A stretch of 64,000 nt of DNA, from NCBI GenBank assembly GCA_027257055.1, contig JAPVLO010000138.1, positions 7,440,001-7,504,000 on the forward strand, read 5' to 3'. Positions 1 to 11,772 of this stretch are shown here, piece after piece; position 1 is the stretch's first letter; every line of letters begins with the position of its first letter. The notes beneath the pieces are model-generated. The model saw nothing but the letters and a program-made list of their open reading frames with translations, searched no databases and was not told the DNA's origin. This DNA is from Cephalopachus bancanus. Its lineage: Eukaryota > Chordata > Mammalia > Primates > Tarsiidae. The translations under genes and the position numbers were made by a program.

Positions 1-399
1 AGAAAGAAAAAAAGAAGCTCTGGTAGTTCTAGAAAAGAGCATCAAATAGTAATCAATAATATGTAAGAACACTGGACCCCATTTCCCACTTCTCAACCAT
101 CAGTGGAAGAAAAAACAGCTATAACAAGCACAGATGCAGGCCAAGAAATAACCCAGTACTTTCACTGTAAGTGTCCTGTTATTTAAAAAAGAGAAGTTGA
201 AAGGAGAGTTGCTTAGAAAGGAGACTAGACTTGGTGACTTCAAAATTGTCCTGAGGCGCTCTTCTCATTTGGACAGATCCTTAAGGGGTGTAAAAGTACA
301 TACCTGATCCCTTGAACCTGTTTGCCAACCTTTAAGAATGGCTAGATAGCCCTCAGCCAGTACATTCTCTTATTGTCCTTAGAGTTGTCTGCCTGAAAC
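1..399. other. no gene or clear repeat seen
   Basis: AT-rich sequence with short A-runs. I recognise no gene, repeat family or RNA here. Confidence 0.5.
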
Positions 400-692
400 T
401 TTTTTTTTTTTCTTTTTTCTTTTTTTTGAGTTGGAGTCTCACTCGGTCGCCCAGACTGGAGTGCAGTGGCAGCTCCCGGCCACCGCAGCCTCGACCCGCT
501 GGGCTCCGGCGATCCTTCCGCCTCAGCCTTCCGAGTAGCCGGAATTACAGGCACGCACTACCATGCCTGGCTGATTTTTTGATTTGTTGTAGAGTTGAGG
601 TCTCGCTGCCCAGGCGGGTCTCGAACCTGCGGCTCAGGCAATCCACTCACCTCGGCCTCCCAAAGGCGCGGGATTCCAGGCTGAGCCGCCGA
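400..692 (-). mobile_element. Alu SINE, dimeric, lineage-specific type
   Basis: A poly-T run followed by GAGTTGGAGTCTCACT and ending near GGCTGAGCCGCC is the reverse complement of a full dimeric Alu. It carries the diagnostic bases shared with the copies at 9.3, 12.3, 38, 42.9 and 54 kb: a CCCGCGCC-type change in the left arm (read here as AAAGGCGCGGGATT), CGGAATTACAGG in the right arm, and a GGCCACCGCAGCC block. Alu is a 7SL-derived RNA polymerase III SINE moved by L1 machinery. I found no convincing flanking duplication. Open frames crossing it are Alu translation artefacts. Confidence 0.93.
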
Positions 693-1379
693 TCTAACTG
701 TGCTACGCCCATGCTGGCAAATCAGTTACTCTTCGCCACTGTCTACATCACTGCTTTTACCACAGTGAGGAGTCCAGCTTCTGCTGGAAAAATCTTTGTG
801 TGGGTTTCAGGCCCCATCTCAGTTGATTCCAAACCCTTTACGAAGCAGGCCTCATGGAGAAAGCTGCCCTCTCCACACCAGACATGCTACTTAGCCAGCG
901 CATTGCAGCCTCTGAAGGGAGCTATGATCGAGGACTCAGGCCCCACCTGGCCAGTCATGCTTTTTGTGTTTTTGTGTTCCTAGCCCAGCAGAACACATTC
1001 ATTCCTGTCTTTTCATCTCAGGCCTTGGGCTGAGTTTCTTCTCAGGTGCCCCTGCCAAATCCTCCTTGGGGTGTGGGGTTCAGTGAAGTAGGGGAAACCT
1101 TGAAGACATTTTTCCCTGGCCCTGACTCAATGCCCAGTACTTTTCCACACCAAGTCATTCCCCCTCATTCTCTCTCCTCCTTGAAGATCCACAAAACTGC
1201 CAGAGCCTTTTGCTTGGGACTCCCTCATTAGTGAGATGACCCTTATGTCTGCTCTGATCCACCTGGCCCATGTACTCTTTCATGGGCAAAATGCAACAGG
1301 GGGAGGCCACACCTTCTCTGGTTTTAGGCTCTGCATACGTGATCATAGTAAGTGACTAAAGGCTTAGTTTCGTCATTTT
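693..1379. other. non-repetitive stretch, nothing recognised
   Basis: Moderately GC-richer unique-looking DNA. Short frames are present on both strands but none shows a recognisable domain, splice pattern or start context, so I call no gene. Confidence 0.5.
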
Positions 1380-1389
1380 TGGCTTCTTG

Positions 1390-1474
1390 GTTTTTTCTTT
1401 TAATTTTTAAGTTTAAAGATGTGGGGTACAATTCAGGCTTAGGCATACTAATGTTCATCATGTAGATACCCTTG
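1390..1474 (-). mobile_element. L1: L1 insertion, 5'-truncated to about 85 bp
   Basis: This is the extreme 3' end of an L1, reverse-oriented. It has a T-rich tail, then AGATGTGGGGTACAATTC, the same 3' UTR end seen at 16.3 kb and 58.0 kb. The flanks TGGCTTCTTG at 1380-1389 and TGGCTTCTTG at 1475-1484 form a perfect 10-bp TSD. Target-primed reverse transcription stopped almost at once, leaving only a 3' UTR stub. Confidence 0.85.
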
Positions 1475-1484
1475 TGGCTTCTTG

Positions 1485-2779
1485 TTTTAATTAGCTACTC
1501 AGACACCTCTCTCTCTTCCCCCCCACCCCCTTCCAAAGCTCTCTCACTCCCAGATCAGCTGAGCTCCTGCATCTGATACTCAGGCCCTGTCAAAGTTTGC
1601 TCAAATGTATTTTCAAGGTGTCTTTGACTTTCTTGTACCTCAGATTCAGCAACACTGTATTTCACCAGTCTCCATATTTGCCCTTTTGTTTCTCAGTAGT
1701 TTTGAACAATCATTTGTGTAAAATGTTCTCTTCAGCTTGTCAATAAATAATAGAAAAACTACTTATATGATAAAGAACAACACAGACATGACTTTCTCTC
1801 CCATCTCATTTATGCAGGGTGACCTTTCTGCTCCCTCAATCTCTTAAGAGCTTTACCGTAGTTTTGCCCATACTAGAGTATATTGCAATTTATATGCCCA
1901 CATATCGTTTTTTCCCCCTTTTAATAATGACTGAACTTGTGGAAGTCTCAGGCAGTATCTCGTTTTTAATCTACACCCATATTTCCTAACCCAGGACTTA
2001 GCAAAGAAAGTTGCTTAATGTAAATCTCAGATCTCTAGTGAAGATTTTTAGATTTCAGCATAAAAATGAATTAAATGTTTTGTTTAATTGAATAAAAAAT
2101 TGAATAAAAAGATTATAGAAGAGAGGAACATTTGATTTTGATTGTTTAAAACATTACTGTGAAGCATATCTGAACTTGAATTTCTTTTTGCTCAAAGATT
2201 GCTGTATAAAATTATAGTTCTGCCATTCCTATGAACTGATGCAATTGAAAACTCACATAATGAAAAATTCTTGCTCTATACGCTATTGAATAGAATTTCT
2301 ATGATGTGTGTAATACCCAATGGTAAATGAGCAAAAGTTTTCATTTTACACATTAATGCTAGGAACACTGCTGAAATAATACATGCTATTCATAAAGCTC
2401 AATCCTTGCCAAAAAAATAGTACTGCTGGTTTTTTTTTTTCCCCTGTGGGTAAAATTATTTAAATTTTTTTTAAAGTGTTTTTGACAAACTTTTAGTTTT
2501 ATGCAAGGCCAAGAATTATGTTAAAAGAGAATGCAATCATCTCTACTTTACTTTTTATTTTTGAATAACAGAAATACAAACAGGGATTTTTTAAAAAAAT
2601 TTCTCCACAAATGAACCACTGTCACACCTCTGTTAGGTCAAGCCCTGTCCATTTGGTTCTTGGTCTCAACAACTGTAATTTTTTCCTTTCACTTTCAGAT
2701 TTCCAAACATTCTAATTTTTTAAAACTTCATTTTAATTTTTTTCTATCTTTACCCTTTATTTTGCTTCATTTATTCCAC
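1485..2779. other. AT-rich stretch, nothing recognised
   Basis: Polypyrimidine and A/T-rich tracts are present, but I see no repeat family or coding sequence with confidence. Confidence 0.45.
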
Positions 2780-3145
2780 TGTTGCCAGGGAAGGTGTCAA
2801 GGAAGAGTCACTTTAAGAACCTGAGGGAAAAGAGAGTAGGAGACATGTGGAAGTTGGGGAGAAGGACACCCCAGAAAGATGAAAGAGCAAGGAGCATATG
2901 TCCTAATTGTGATCAGGCTTGGCAAGTCTGAGGGAACAGTTAGGAGGCAAACCAGGAGGAAGGGAGAGGAAGCTGCAGAAGAGCCAGTACATTTTACCCT
3001 ACGTGATATGTAAACTCATTGTAGAGTTTTGAGCAGGAATGACATTTTCCTTGAGACGTCAATGCTAGCAAGGTATTGCCTATAGTCTAAAAAGGCACTG
3101 GGAGGAAGTACGGAAAAGGAAGAAGCTAGTGCAATAGTAATATAG
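2780..3145 (+). repeat. ancient mammalian interspersed repeat, family not named
   Basis: Purine-rich text with the phrases GGGAACAGTTAGGAGGC and GAGTTTTGAGCAGGAATGACA resembles a widespread old mammalian repeat in which a similar phrase precedes 'GTGACATGATCTG'. I recognise the pattern but cannot name the family with certainty. Confidence 0.4.
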
Positions 3146-3150
3146 CAAAA

Positions 3151-3180
3151 TAATATAATAATAATAATAATAATGATAAT
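3151..3180. repeat. (AAT)n microsatellite
   Basis: About ten AAT units with one TGA-type interruption. A poly-T run follows near 3222-3240. Confidence 0.9.
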
Positions 3181-3554
3181 GGTGCTTTAGACGACCATTA
3201 AAATGAAAACAGTGAGAAAGGTTTTTTTTTTTTTTTTTTTAATTATAAGTAACCAAATTATAGTAAAGAAAATCTAAAAATCCACTTGTTTCTGCTCTGG
3301 AATACTCAACGAAATCCTCATGCTTTTCATATAACCTGTCATGAGTACATAGTCTAAAATATGTTTATCCTCATTCAGGAATTATACAAAAGTTATGCTG
3401 CATTTGGTAAAATGTAAGAAACTCTGCTCCCTTGTTTCACTACTGAATACAAATGGGAAGTTGAGTCATGAAAGGACCAGCTTGGCTTCCAAAAGTGCAA
3501 GCAATGAAGCCACTCTAGATTCATAGATATATCTATGTCATAGGTCACAGGCTG

Positions 3555-3770
3555 GGCAGTGCAAGGACTCCAGGCTCCATCAGTCATTTGCCATGTGATT
3601 TTGGGAAAGTGGTGAAACATCTCCTTGTAAATGGGAGGGGTAATCCAGACCCACAACACAGGACTAGTTGTGCTTATTAAATGACTAATACATGAAACAA
3701 TTAGAGCAATGTCTAGCACACGAAAGCAGTTTTTCAGATGATAGCTAGTAATTTATCTTTCCTGAGGCTT
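3555..3770 (+). mobile_element. MIR SINE
   Basis: The order of motifs follows MIR: GGACTCCAGGCTCC, a core like 'CATGTGATTTTGGGAAAG', a 'TTGTAAATGGGAGGGGTAAT' segment, then TTAAATGACTAATACATG and 'AGCAATGTCTAGCACA'. MIR is a tRNA-derived SINE active in early mammals; the divergence is consistent with great age. Ends are approximate. Confidence 0.8.
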
Positions 3771-6700
3771 TCCTCTTTATTTAATTCACTATTTTTTTTT
3801 GAGAATTCAGCCTATATTAGACCTCACTGATATTACTGATATCTTTATAGTAGAGGTTGAAATAACAAAGGAGGAATTTAGGATTCAGACAAATATTACT
3901 TGGACTTAAAGATCTCACTGGAGTGAACTACAGCACAGACTTCATCAAATTTCCAATGCGGAAATTATAGTAACTAATAAATAGCAGCATTTTAGACCAG
4001 TATTTGATACAGAATAGACAATTAGTACTTGTTTAGTAAATTATTTGTTTTTCAGTTTATGTATTTAGATGGAACTTTAGTATTAGAGAAATTGGAGATA
4101 ATATCTTTTGTTAGCTGTGCTACACATTTGCTTCATGCTGACTTATCATTGGGTCCATAATGACAATTGAGTTTAGGACTAAAGTGGTACAATATCTGTT
4201 TAAATTCTGTGTAGTTTGTATTTTTATCTAAATTGTTATTTATTTTGTTCTCATAATCTGAGCAATAAGTAAACATAGTTCATCTTTGAGAAGATAGAAT
4301 GTGAGTCAGAAAACTATTTAGTACTTGTATGAGTGTGTGTATGTGTATTTGTATGCAAATTATTTGATATTTGTATACATATGTGTATATAATCTTTCAT
4401 ATATATATATTTCCCCTTCATTTTACTAATGACACTTATAAAGGAGGAAATATGTTATTCTAATTTTTATATAGGATCTTAGCATACTAACTTTTTGAGA
4501 AAATTGCCTCCAATTACATATTGGTTGTATGAATGCACAGTAAGCACCTCATGGGAGCTAAATAAATAAATATCATAATAATTAATGTCACTCATGTAAT
4601 TGTTGATAAACTTAAGATTATATAAACAAAGCATTAAAAGTAAAATCCATGTGCTTATATATTTTAATACTAATTTATTATGTAATAATTCCATTTGATT
4701 TTCAAATAAAAATTAACTAGGATAAAAAAATTAATATAGAGAAAATTATTGTTACATTTTAGAATATATTATATGTTTATGTTAGCAGTCTAGAATATGA
4801 CTAAGAAACTGATTTATAGAATAAATTTATAAATAGAATATTGTAAAAAAATCAGATCTTATTGTTCTCTTGACTAACATAAGAAATTACTCTGAGTTTT
4901 TGATGCTTTTATTTATTCAAAAGAAAACACTTTTTTAATATTTCACAGAATATGTCTAATAGTCATACAAAATACATTTTTGTCAAAATCTTAATCTGAT
5001 CTTAAAATAGTTTCTTCTTGTGTTTGTACCAGGAGATATTATAGGTATCATATCTAAAAATAAAAAGTTAGCCAAAGTTTAAAGGAAAAAAAATCAAATT
5101 AATACATAAAATGCCTGGTTTATATAGCTATTATTATTCAAGATGATTTCTTTTATTAAAATTGATTCATTTTACCTTAGTCATTATTATTCGTAAAAAA
5201 ATGTATACAGGATATTTAAATGTTTACAATAAGTTGAAATTGTTATATTTATAATTATAAATGAATATCTGAGTTCTATTTATATCTCAGATTTTCAATT
5301 GCACACTATGCAGAGAAGCGTATCTAAGTTAACAAATGACATCATTCACACTAGAAATGAATGCAAAACCTTTGCTCATTACAGTGCTCTTGTTTTAACC
5401 TCTAATCAAATGATTAGTTCTTGTTTCACTTTAGCCCTATCTTCAACTAAACATCAAAATTATCGGAGAGGGAATCAACTTCTTGCTTGATAGCACAAGG
5501 AGATCTGTTGACTGACCTGCACCCCAGTAACTTGGTAAAAAATTAAATAAAATTTAAAAATTACAACCACTTAAAGCATCTGGAAATGGTCTTAGAGCAA
5601 ATGAAACTACATCTATTTAAGTACATCTACAAAAATGTGTTAAGAAAGAGAGGAGTTTGTGGTATTTGAACCAAGGGTGTTCACTTTCACCCCACGCCCA
5701 ACTCAGCAAGGCAGAGACTTCACTCAAGGCAGCTACAACCAGGAACAAAGTCTCTCCTCTGTCTCCAGGGCCCAAGGAGGGTTTTCTTACTGGTCGAAGC
5801 AAAATATTAGTATTTCTCATCCCACACCAGCTATCTGTCACTGAGAATTTAGTCCTAGGCAAGTGCAGTTGTGTAGCAGGACACTTGTGTAACAGAGGCT
5901 CTCCTTTGTGTGTGGCATGCTGAAAATCCTGGGGCCCTGATCACCCTCACTCAGCTTATGAGGTGTTTCTTTCCTGCAAGAAAAGGCAAGCCAAGAGGAC
6001 CCAGTTTCTTGCTCCTTCTAATTCCATCACTCAGTTTCTTGATCCTTTCAACCCCTTTTTATTCAGCTCCTAGAACATCTCCTAGGGTATCATTTAGAGA
6101 GATGCTTGCCATTGTCCCGCCCTAGCTCAGAGATTTTTGCCTAGGGGAGAAACAGAACATAGAACAGACAGCTCCTAATCCCTTCCTTTACTGACTTTAT
6201 TTGCAGCAAAGAATGAAAAAGTTCAAACCTAAGGGTACTCTCCAGAAGAGTGGAGGTCGTGGGGAAAAGCAATTGGGAGGAGATTCAAGGTACAGGATAC
6301 ACTGTAGGTAACGCAGTTGCAGGAGAGAAGCAGGGAATAAGTAAAACACCTGAGAGGAGCCTTCTTGGGGTCAGAAGAAGAAGCAAACACTGGTCTCAGA
6401 AAATATTTTTTCAGAGTAGCGAGAATTTAATAGGACTAGTGTGTAGAGCTTTGTCAAAAACAATATAGCAATCAACCAGTATTGAAGCAATTAGTGGAGT
6501 TTAACAGTTGGGTGTGCTCAGAAAAAAATCTAATCCTTCCAGCGCCACTGTCATATCAAGGTGACAGTAAGCATACCTTCACGAGGTGTAACTCCATGAG
6601 GAACAACAGACTGAACACTGAAATGGGAGGTGCAATTAGGATTATTTTACTAAAATAATAACGTTAGTCACTAAACAAACAAGCAAATAAAAGTAACAGA

Positions 6701-6839
6701 ACCAGAAGAGGAGGAGGAGTATATGTATTTTATATAGGAGTCTATATATCATATAAAATGCCCAGTTGCCAACAAAAATGATGAGGCATGGAAAGATAGT
6801 AAGACCATACACTGAAAATACAGTAGCCAACAGAAACTA
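3771..6839. other. AT-rich unique-looking DNA, no gene supported
   Basis: About 3 kb is mostly AT-rich with no confident repeat. A patch near 5650-6130 is more GC-balanced and contains overlapping frames on both strands. Those frames lack recognisable domains and the paired strands simply mirror each other, so I do not call an exon. Confidence 0.45.
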
Positions 6840-7390
6840 CCTATGAAAGACCAGATGTCAGATTTCTCAGGAAAATGCTTTAAAGTAGGCATTATAAACA
6901 TGTTCATGGAACTCAAGAAAACCACAATTAAAGAAGAAAAGGAAGATATGATGATCAAATAGAGAAAGCCAATAAAGAGGTTAGAATTATAAAAGAGAAA
7001 CAAATCAAAATTATGAAGTTGAAAAGTTTTAACAATGAAAATTTAAAATGAACCAGAGGGGTACACAGTAAATTGAATTGACAGAACAAAGAATAAGTCA
7101 ACTTGACAATAGTTTAATGGAGATTATGCAAACCAAGGAAGAGAGGAGAGCCTCGGAGAGTGAGGACACCAACATGTTCACCATGGGACCATTAGAAGGA
7201 AAGGAGAGAGAAGAAAAATATTCTCACAGAAATAATGGTGGAAACATCTCCAAATTTAGTGAAAGACAGTAATGCATACGTTTAGGAAGCTTCAAACTTT
7301 AAACAGGGTGAACATAAGGTGACTCACAAACCAATATGCCGCAGTAAAAATGCTGTGAGTCAAAGACAAAAAGAAAATCTTAAACACTGT
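6840..7390 (+). mobile_element. L1: old L1/HAL1 ORF1 remnant
   Basis: The order of phrases matches an L1M or HAL1 ORF1 mRNA: 'CATGGAACTCAAGAAAACC', 'ACCAAGGAAGAGAGGAGAG', a 'GGACCATTAGAAGGAAAGG' segment corresponding to the conserved gv/p-e-g region of the RNA-binding domain, 'AGAAATAATGGTGGAAAC', and a closing 'CAAAGACAAAAAGAAAATC'. Reading frames are interrupted. ORF1p is the RNA-binding chaperone of the L1 particle; this copy is dead. Subfamily and ends are uncertain. Confidence 0.65.
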
Positions 7391-7459
7391 ATAGATAATT
7401 TATTCATAAAAATATTTTTGCTTTGAAAATTATCAAAAGGACCTAGGAGCCAAAAGTTT

Positions 7460-7645
7460 CCACTTCAAGTCTTGGTCTGCCATTTTTTAATTAGCTGCAC
7501 TTCCACAGTTGCTTGGCATCTCTGAATTATAATTTCCTCACCTGAAAAATAGAGTTAATATTTCAAACGAACATGAAATTCTTCTTAGACGCATAGTGGT
7601 GATATATTTGAAAGCTGTTAGAAAGCAATAAATGTCCTAAACAAT
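7460..7645 (+). mobile_element. probable MIR SINE
   Basis: A decayed MIR-like order is visible: 'CTTGGCATCTCTGAATTATAA', 'TTTCCTCACCTGAAAAATAG', and the closing 'GAAAGCAATAAATGTC' that matches the MIR tail. Weaker than the copy at 3.6 kb. Confidence 0.55.
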
Positions 7646-9264
7646 ATAAAATATTTAAAAAAAATATTTCAGTGAAAATTTTTTTGTGAGCTTAAACTAA
7701 GAACCTATATTATTCTAATTCATCCTTTGCTTCACTATACAGGCAACTGATGCAGACAAGTGACAGAAACAAAGGAGACTGTTTTCTGTATTGTAAGCAC
7801 CATTATTCTTTTTAAAAAGACACAATTTCTACCCTACTACAGGTAAAGAAAGCACACTATTGATAGTTGAAGAAGTGTTAGATCAATAAACTTTAAATCT
7901 AGTATTTGTGGATTGAGCTATTTTAATATGACCAATGCAATCGTAAAAATATGCAAGGGGCAATTAAAAAGTATTGCTTATATTCATGTTAATCAATTTC
8001 TCTAGAAGAGAAGCATATGTCTTTTTTTTTACATAAAACTAGTAAGAGAAATAAATAGTATTTTCAGTTAGTATAACTTCTATGATAATATTTTAATATT
8101 AACTTATTATCTATGTAATATAATAATGACTTACTATTAGCTATATATTACATACATATTTATATACATCAAAATTGATGATAAAAGTGAACTCCCTAAG
8201 GAAGACATTGATTTATGTAAATGAACTAGTTATATTTCTTAGAAATTGGTGGAAATCATGATTCTGTTTTAGTAAATTACCAAGATTCTTTCAGAGATAG
8301 TTTTAATTTTGATTATTTTTTAGAAAGCAGTATATCAAACAGCAATGCTTGTGAATAAAAGTAGTGAGTTAAACAAGGTGGGGGAAGGAGTGTGTTTTTA
8401 TTACTTGAAATTTGGAGGTAGGCTGTTCTGAACTTTCATTCAGCCATTTAACAATATCAGTGAAAATCCAAGTTTTTTCTCTTTGACTTCTTTCTCAATG
8501 TTTTTGTTTCATCGTCACAAGTAGATCTCACACCCTAACACCATGACTAATGCAGACATTCAGAAATAATAAGTCAATGAAGCCAGAAGGAAATGGGGAT
8601 TTTTTTTCCAGATATGTTCTTGTTTTATGAATGAAAATTTTTTTAAAAATCTGTAAACCTCTCAAGTAGATTTTTTCGTATATGTTAATCTAGTCTGTTA
8701 TGACCAATCTTAGGTGCAACTCAGATAGGAATATATTTAATCTATTGTTTTTGATTAATGTTTCAAGATTAGCAACTAGAAGATGTTGGGAATAACCAGC
8801 TCCTAGATCAACTAGCCAAAATTTTCTGTCACAAGTACTATGAAAGAAGAAAATATTGGGTAATTTCAAAGTTTATGTATCTACATATATCTGGAAAAGA
8901 TTCATTAATGAAGAATCAGTTTTAATATTCTAACAAATAAGAAAAGCTTTGGGCATATTTTTCACTCCACAACTAATTTATATATAAAACTCCCCTCTAA
9001 GTCACCATCTTTTCCGAGTTAAATAGTTATATTGCCACAAAAAATTAAAGTTCAAATTTTGTGCTAATCTATAAAAACTATGTGACAAATTCTTTTCTAT
9101 GGTAGAATTGTTTCTAAACAACTATTGTGTCTCAACTATTGTTCTTACCAAAACGTTTATGACACAAACTCAAAGATTATATAATGAATTTTAGTCAGTT
9201 CTCTTATTCCAAGATTATATTATGATTACACTTTTCTGCCCACTTGGATTCAAGCATAACCATG
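7646..9264. other. AT-rich stretch, nothing recognised
   Basis: No repeat family, RNA gene or coding sequence recognised in this AT-rich 1.6 kb. Confidence 0.45.
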
Positions 9265-9975
9265 TGTCTTAGTCCATTCTCCATTGTTATAACATGATAC
9301 CGGAGAGACCGGGTGATCTATAAAGAAAAGAACTAGCCGGCCTTGGTGGCTCGGCCTGTAATCCCGCGCCTTTGGGAGGCTGAGGTGAGTGGATTGCCTG
9401 AGCCCACGGGTTCGAGACTGCCTGGGCAACTTGGTGAGACCTCATCTCTACAATAAACAAAAAAAATCAGCTGGGCGTGGTAGCGCATGCCTGTCATTCT
9501 GGCTACTCGGAAGGCTGAGGCGGAAGGATCGCCGGAGCCCAGCTGGTCGAGGCTGCGGTGGCCGGGAGCGGCCACTGCACCCCAGTCTGGGCGACAGAGC
9601 GAGACTCCAACTCAAAAAGAAAAAGAAAAGAACTAATCTATTTAGTTCACAGTTATGGAGACTAGGAAGTCCAAGACTGAGTGGTCTTATGTGGCAAGGG
9701 CTTCATGCGACGTCATAATGTGGCAGATGGCAGATGGCATCACATGGTGGGAGCGTGTGGAGAGTAGTGTTGGGTGTGCACAGAAGAAACGGGAACAAAG
9801 GACCTACTTTGTAACAAGCCTGTCTTAAGAGAGTCTCAAGAGTACCCAGACTCTTGAGAAAGGTTTATTTAAACGACCTCATCTCCTCATAAAGGCCCAC
9901 CTCTCCACACCATTCATTGGCAATTAAATTTCAACGTGAGTTTTGGTAGAGAAAAACCATATCAAAACCATAGCA
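9265..9975 (-). mobile_element. MST-type ERVL-MaLR LTR, split by an Alu
   Basis: Antisense MaLR LTR. It opens TGTCTTAGTCCATTCTCC and ends 'TTTCAACGTGAGTTTTGG ... CCATAGCA', the mirror of the MST start 'TGCTATGG'. The TG...CA termini are intact. The flanks CCATG at 9260-9264 and CCAAG at 9976-9980 are a near-perfect 5-bp TSD, as expected for integrase-mediated insertion. The internal retroviral region is absent, so this is a solo LTR. An Alu sits inside at 9336-9621. Confidence 0.82.
9336..9621 (+). mobile_element. Alu SINE with perfect 14-bp TSD
   Basis: Full dimeric Alu starting GCCGGCCTTGGTGGCTCGG with a short A-rich end. It is flanked by AAAGAAAAGAACTA at 9322-9335 and again at 9622-9635. 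The left arm has a one-base shortened A-box region (GGCTCGGCCTG, where human Alu has one more base) and CCCGCGCCTTTGGG. A pol III B-box-like GGTTCGAGAC is present. It interrupts the MST LTR, so it is younger than the LTR. Confidence 0.95.
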
Positions 9976-11480
9976 CCAAGTGAGTTTTTTTTGTCTCATT
10001 GCCATGATACTTGTAGTTGCAAGAGAATTCTTCTGAGGACCAGTGAAGTGGGACTTGCTGTGATAGCTTTTACCAATGGAAAGTGAGTGGAATGATGGAG
10101 CCAACGCATTATCAGAAGTTGTAAGAGTCATCACATAATCTGGTTTATTTGTGGTTTCATTTACCTGGATAAATATGATAAATATATGAAATGCAAATTA
10201 GTTTAGATACTTGCCAGCAGAAAAACATTCAAATCACCCTTTTGAATATTAAATAAGCAAATGCTTAAAGCACATATGATATTATAATTGTTTAAGAATA
10301 ATTTGTAATATTGGGAAAATTATAACATAGAAGGGAGTTTTATACATTTATGTAACCAATTGTTACATTACTATGTTATTCTCTGTGGGGAGCCATCTCC
10401 ATTCAGATCAGCTCAAAACTATATCTAGATGTATTTTTGCAGACAGAATATGGAATATTGGTAGGAACAGAATTAAAAAGTCATCCAACCCAGGTTCCTC
10501 TGTCAGGAGAATTTGGTCAGAGATCCTCTAAGTTTGCGAGGGAGGAAGTGGTGAAGATGAGTCATTAAGTCCAGTGGCTGAATCCTATAAGTTGGTGAGT
10601 CTGAATTAAGTTTTACTCCATTTGGCAGCTCAAATTGGCAATCCCAATTCCTCATCATGGCCTTGAGGAATACAGAGAGTGAACTAAGTAATTCTAGGAC
10701 ATAGCATATGTTAGTACACTCCGAAGCATTATGATCCTAATTGAGGCATTGGCAGACATCCTAGGATTAAAGGAAGCTGTACAAATAATTACCTGTGTTC
10801 TTTAAGTGCAGGCCAATTTAGAGGCATTGGCCTATATCAGATGACCTCGTAAATTACTAATGATTTGAAACTATTTGATTTACTAGAGAGTGCACCTTCA
10901 AATTAGCTCATATCATCAATGCTTAGTTCTATAAAATTTCAGAATATCAGGAATGATGGGTTTCTAATTTATTATGAAGGCATTATTGGATTCCCTGGGA
11001 ATATATTTGTATCTTCTTTGGGAAAGTATATTTCAATATATCTTCGGAAATTGTATTAATTCATTTACTTATGTTGATTAACACTAAGATTAAAATGAAT
11101 ATAGTGTGATCTTAAAAAAAGTCATAAACATTTAAAAAATAAATCTACATATGAGAACATTAAAAGTAAAAAGGAAAAGAAGATACAAGTTTTAAAGCAA
11201 CAATAATCACAAATTCTGTATTTTGTGTATTTTGATGAATTGATCATATGTATGTAATATACTCAAATGAACTACATGTATTTGACACAGATACTGTGTA
11301 AAAGTTTGCCTCAGCAAAATTAGATTGTATAGCAAGTATAGTTGTAGAAAAGTAGAATAAAAATGATCTATCCAGAGTAGCAAGACTCAAAACAGAAATC
11401 ACATATATCAGGAAGTAATAGCCAGCATTGTTCTTTTCTATTACAAGGGCATTTTCCCTCTCAATTCATTCAATCACAAT
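9976..11480. other. unique-looking AT-rich DNA
   Basis: Nothing recognised with confidence. A slightly GC-richer patch near 10390-10830 has no identifiable frame or repeat. Confidence 0.45.
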
Positions 11481-11530
11481 GAATTTGAAGATATATATAT
11501 ATATATATGTGTATATATATACACATATAT

Positions 11531-11574
<44 letters not shown>

Positions 11575-11664
11575 TATTTTATATGCATATAAATATATAT
11601 ATTTGAAGATATATATATAGAAGATATATATAGATGATATATATGTATATATATCTTCAAATTC
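11481..11664. repeat. AT/GA simple-repeat block inside an inverted repeat
   Basis: An 18-bp arm GAATTTGAAGATATATAT at 11481-11498 is exactly reverse-complemented at 11647-11664. Between them lie (AT)n, a (GA)n run at about 11535-11569, and a further TTTGAAGATATATATA copy near 11602. The block could fold into a long AT-rich hairpin. Confidence 0.9.
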
Positions 11665-11772
11665 AAAGTTTCTTTAAAGCAACGATTTTCATTTTGTAGG
11701 AAAGTAATTGTCTGTGAGGTTTAATCAAATTTCAAGAATGTTGATGAATGTTATAATCTTATTCACCCTGTA

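Noticed and set aside
426..983. 185-residue open frame on the plus strand
   Set aside because: Its first half is antisense Alu translation (SWSLTRSPRLECSGSSRPPQ type), a classic artefact. No independent domain follows.
5657..5923. 88-residue frame in a GC-balanced patch
   Set aside because: Overlapped by frames in two other phases and on the other strand, with no domain or codon pattern to separate them.
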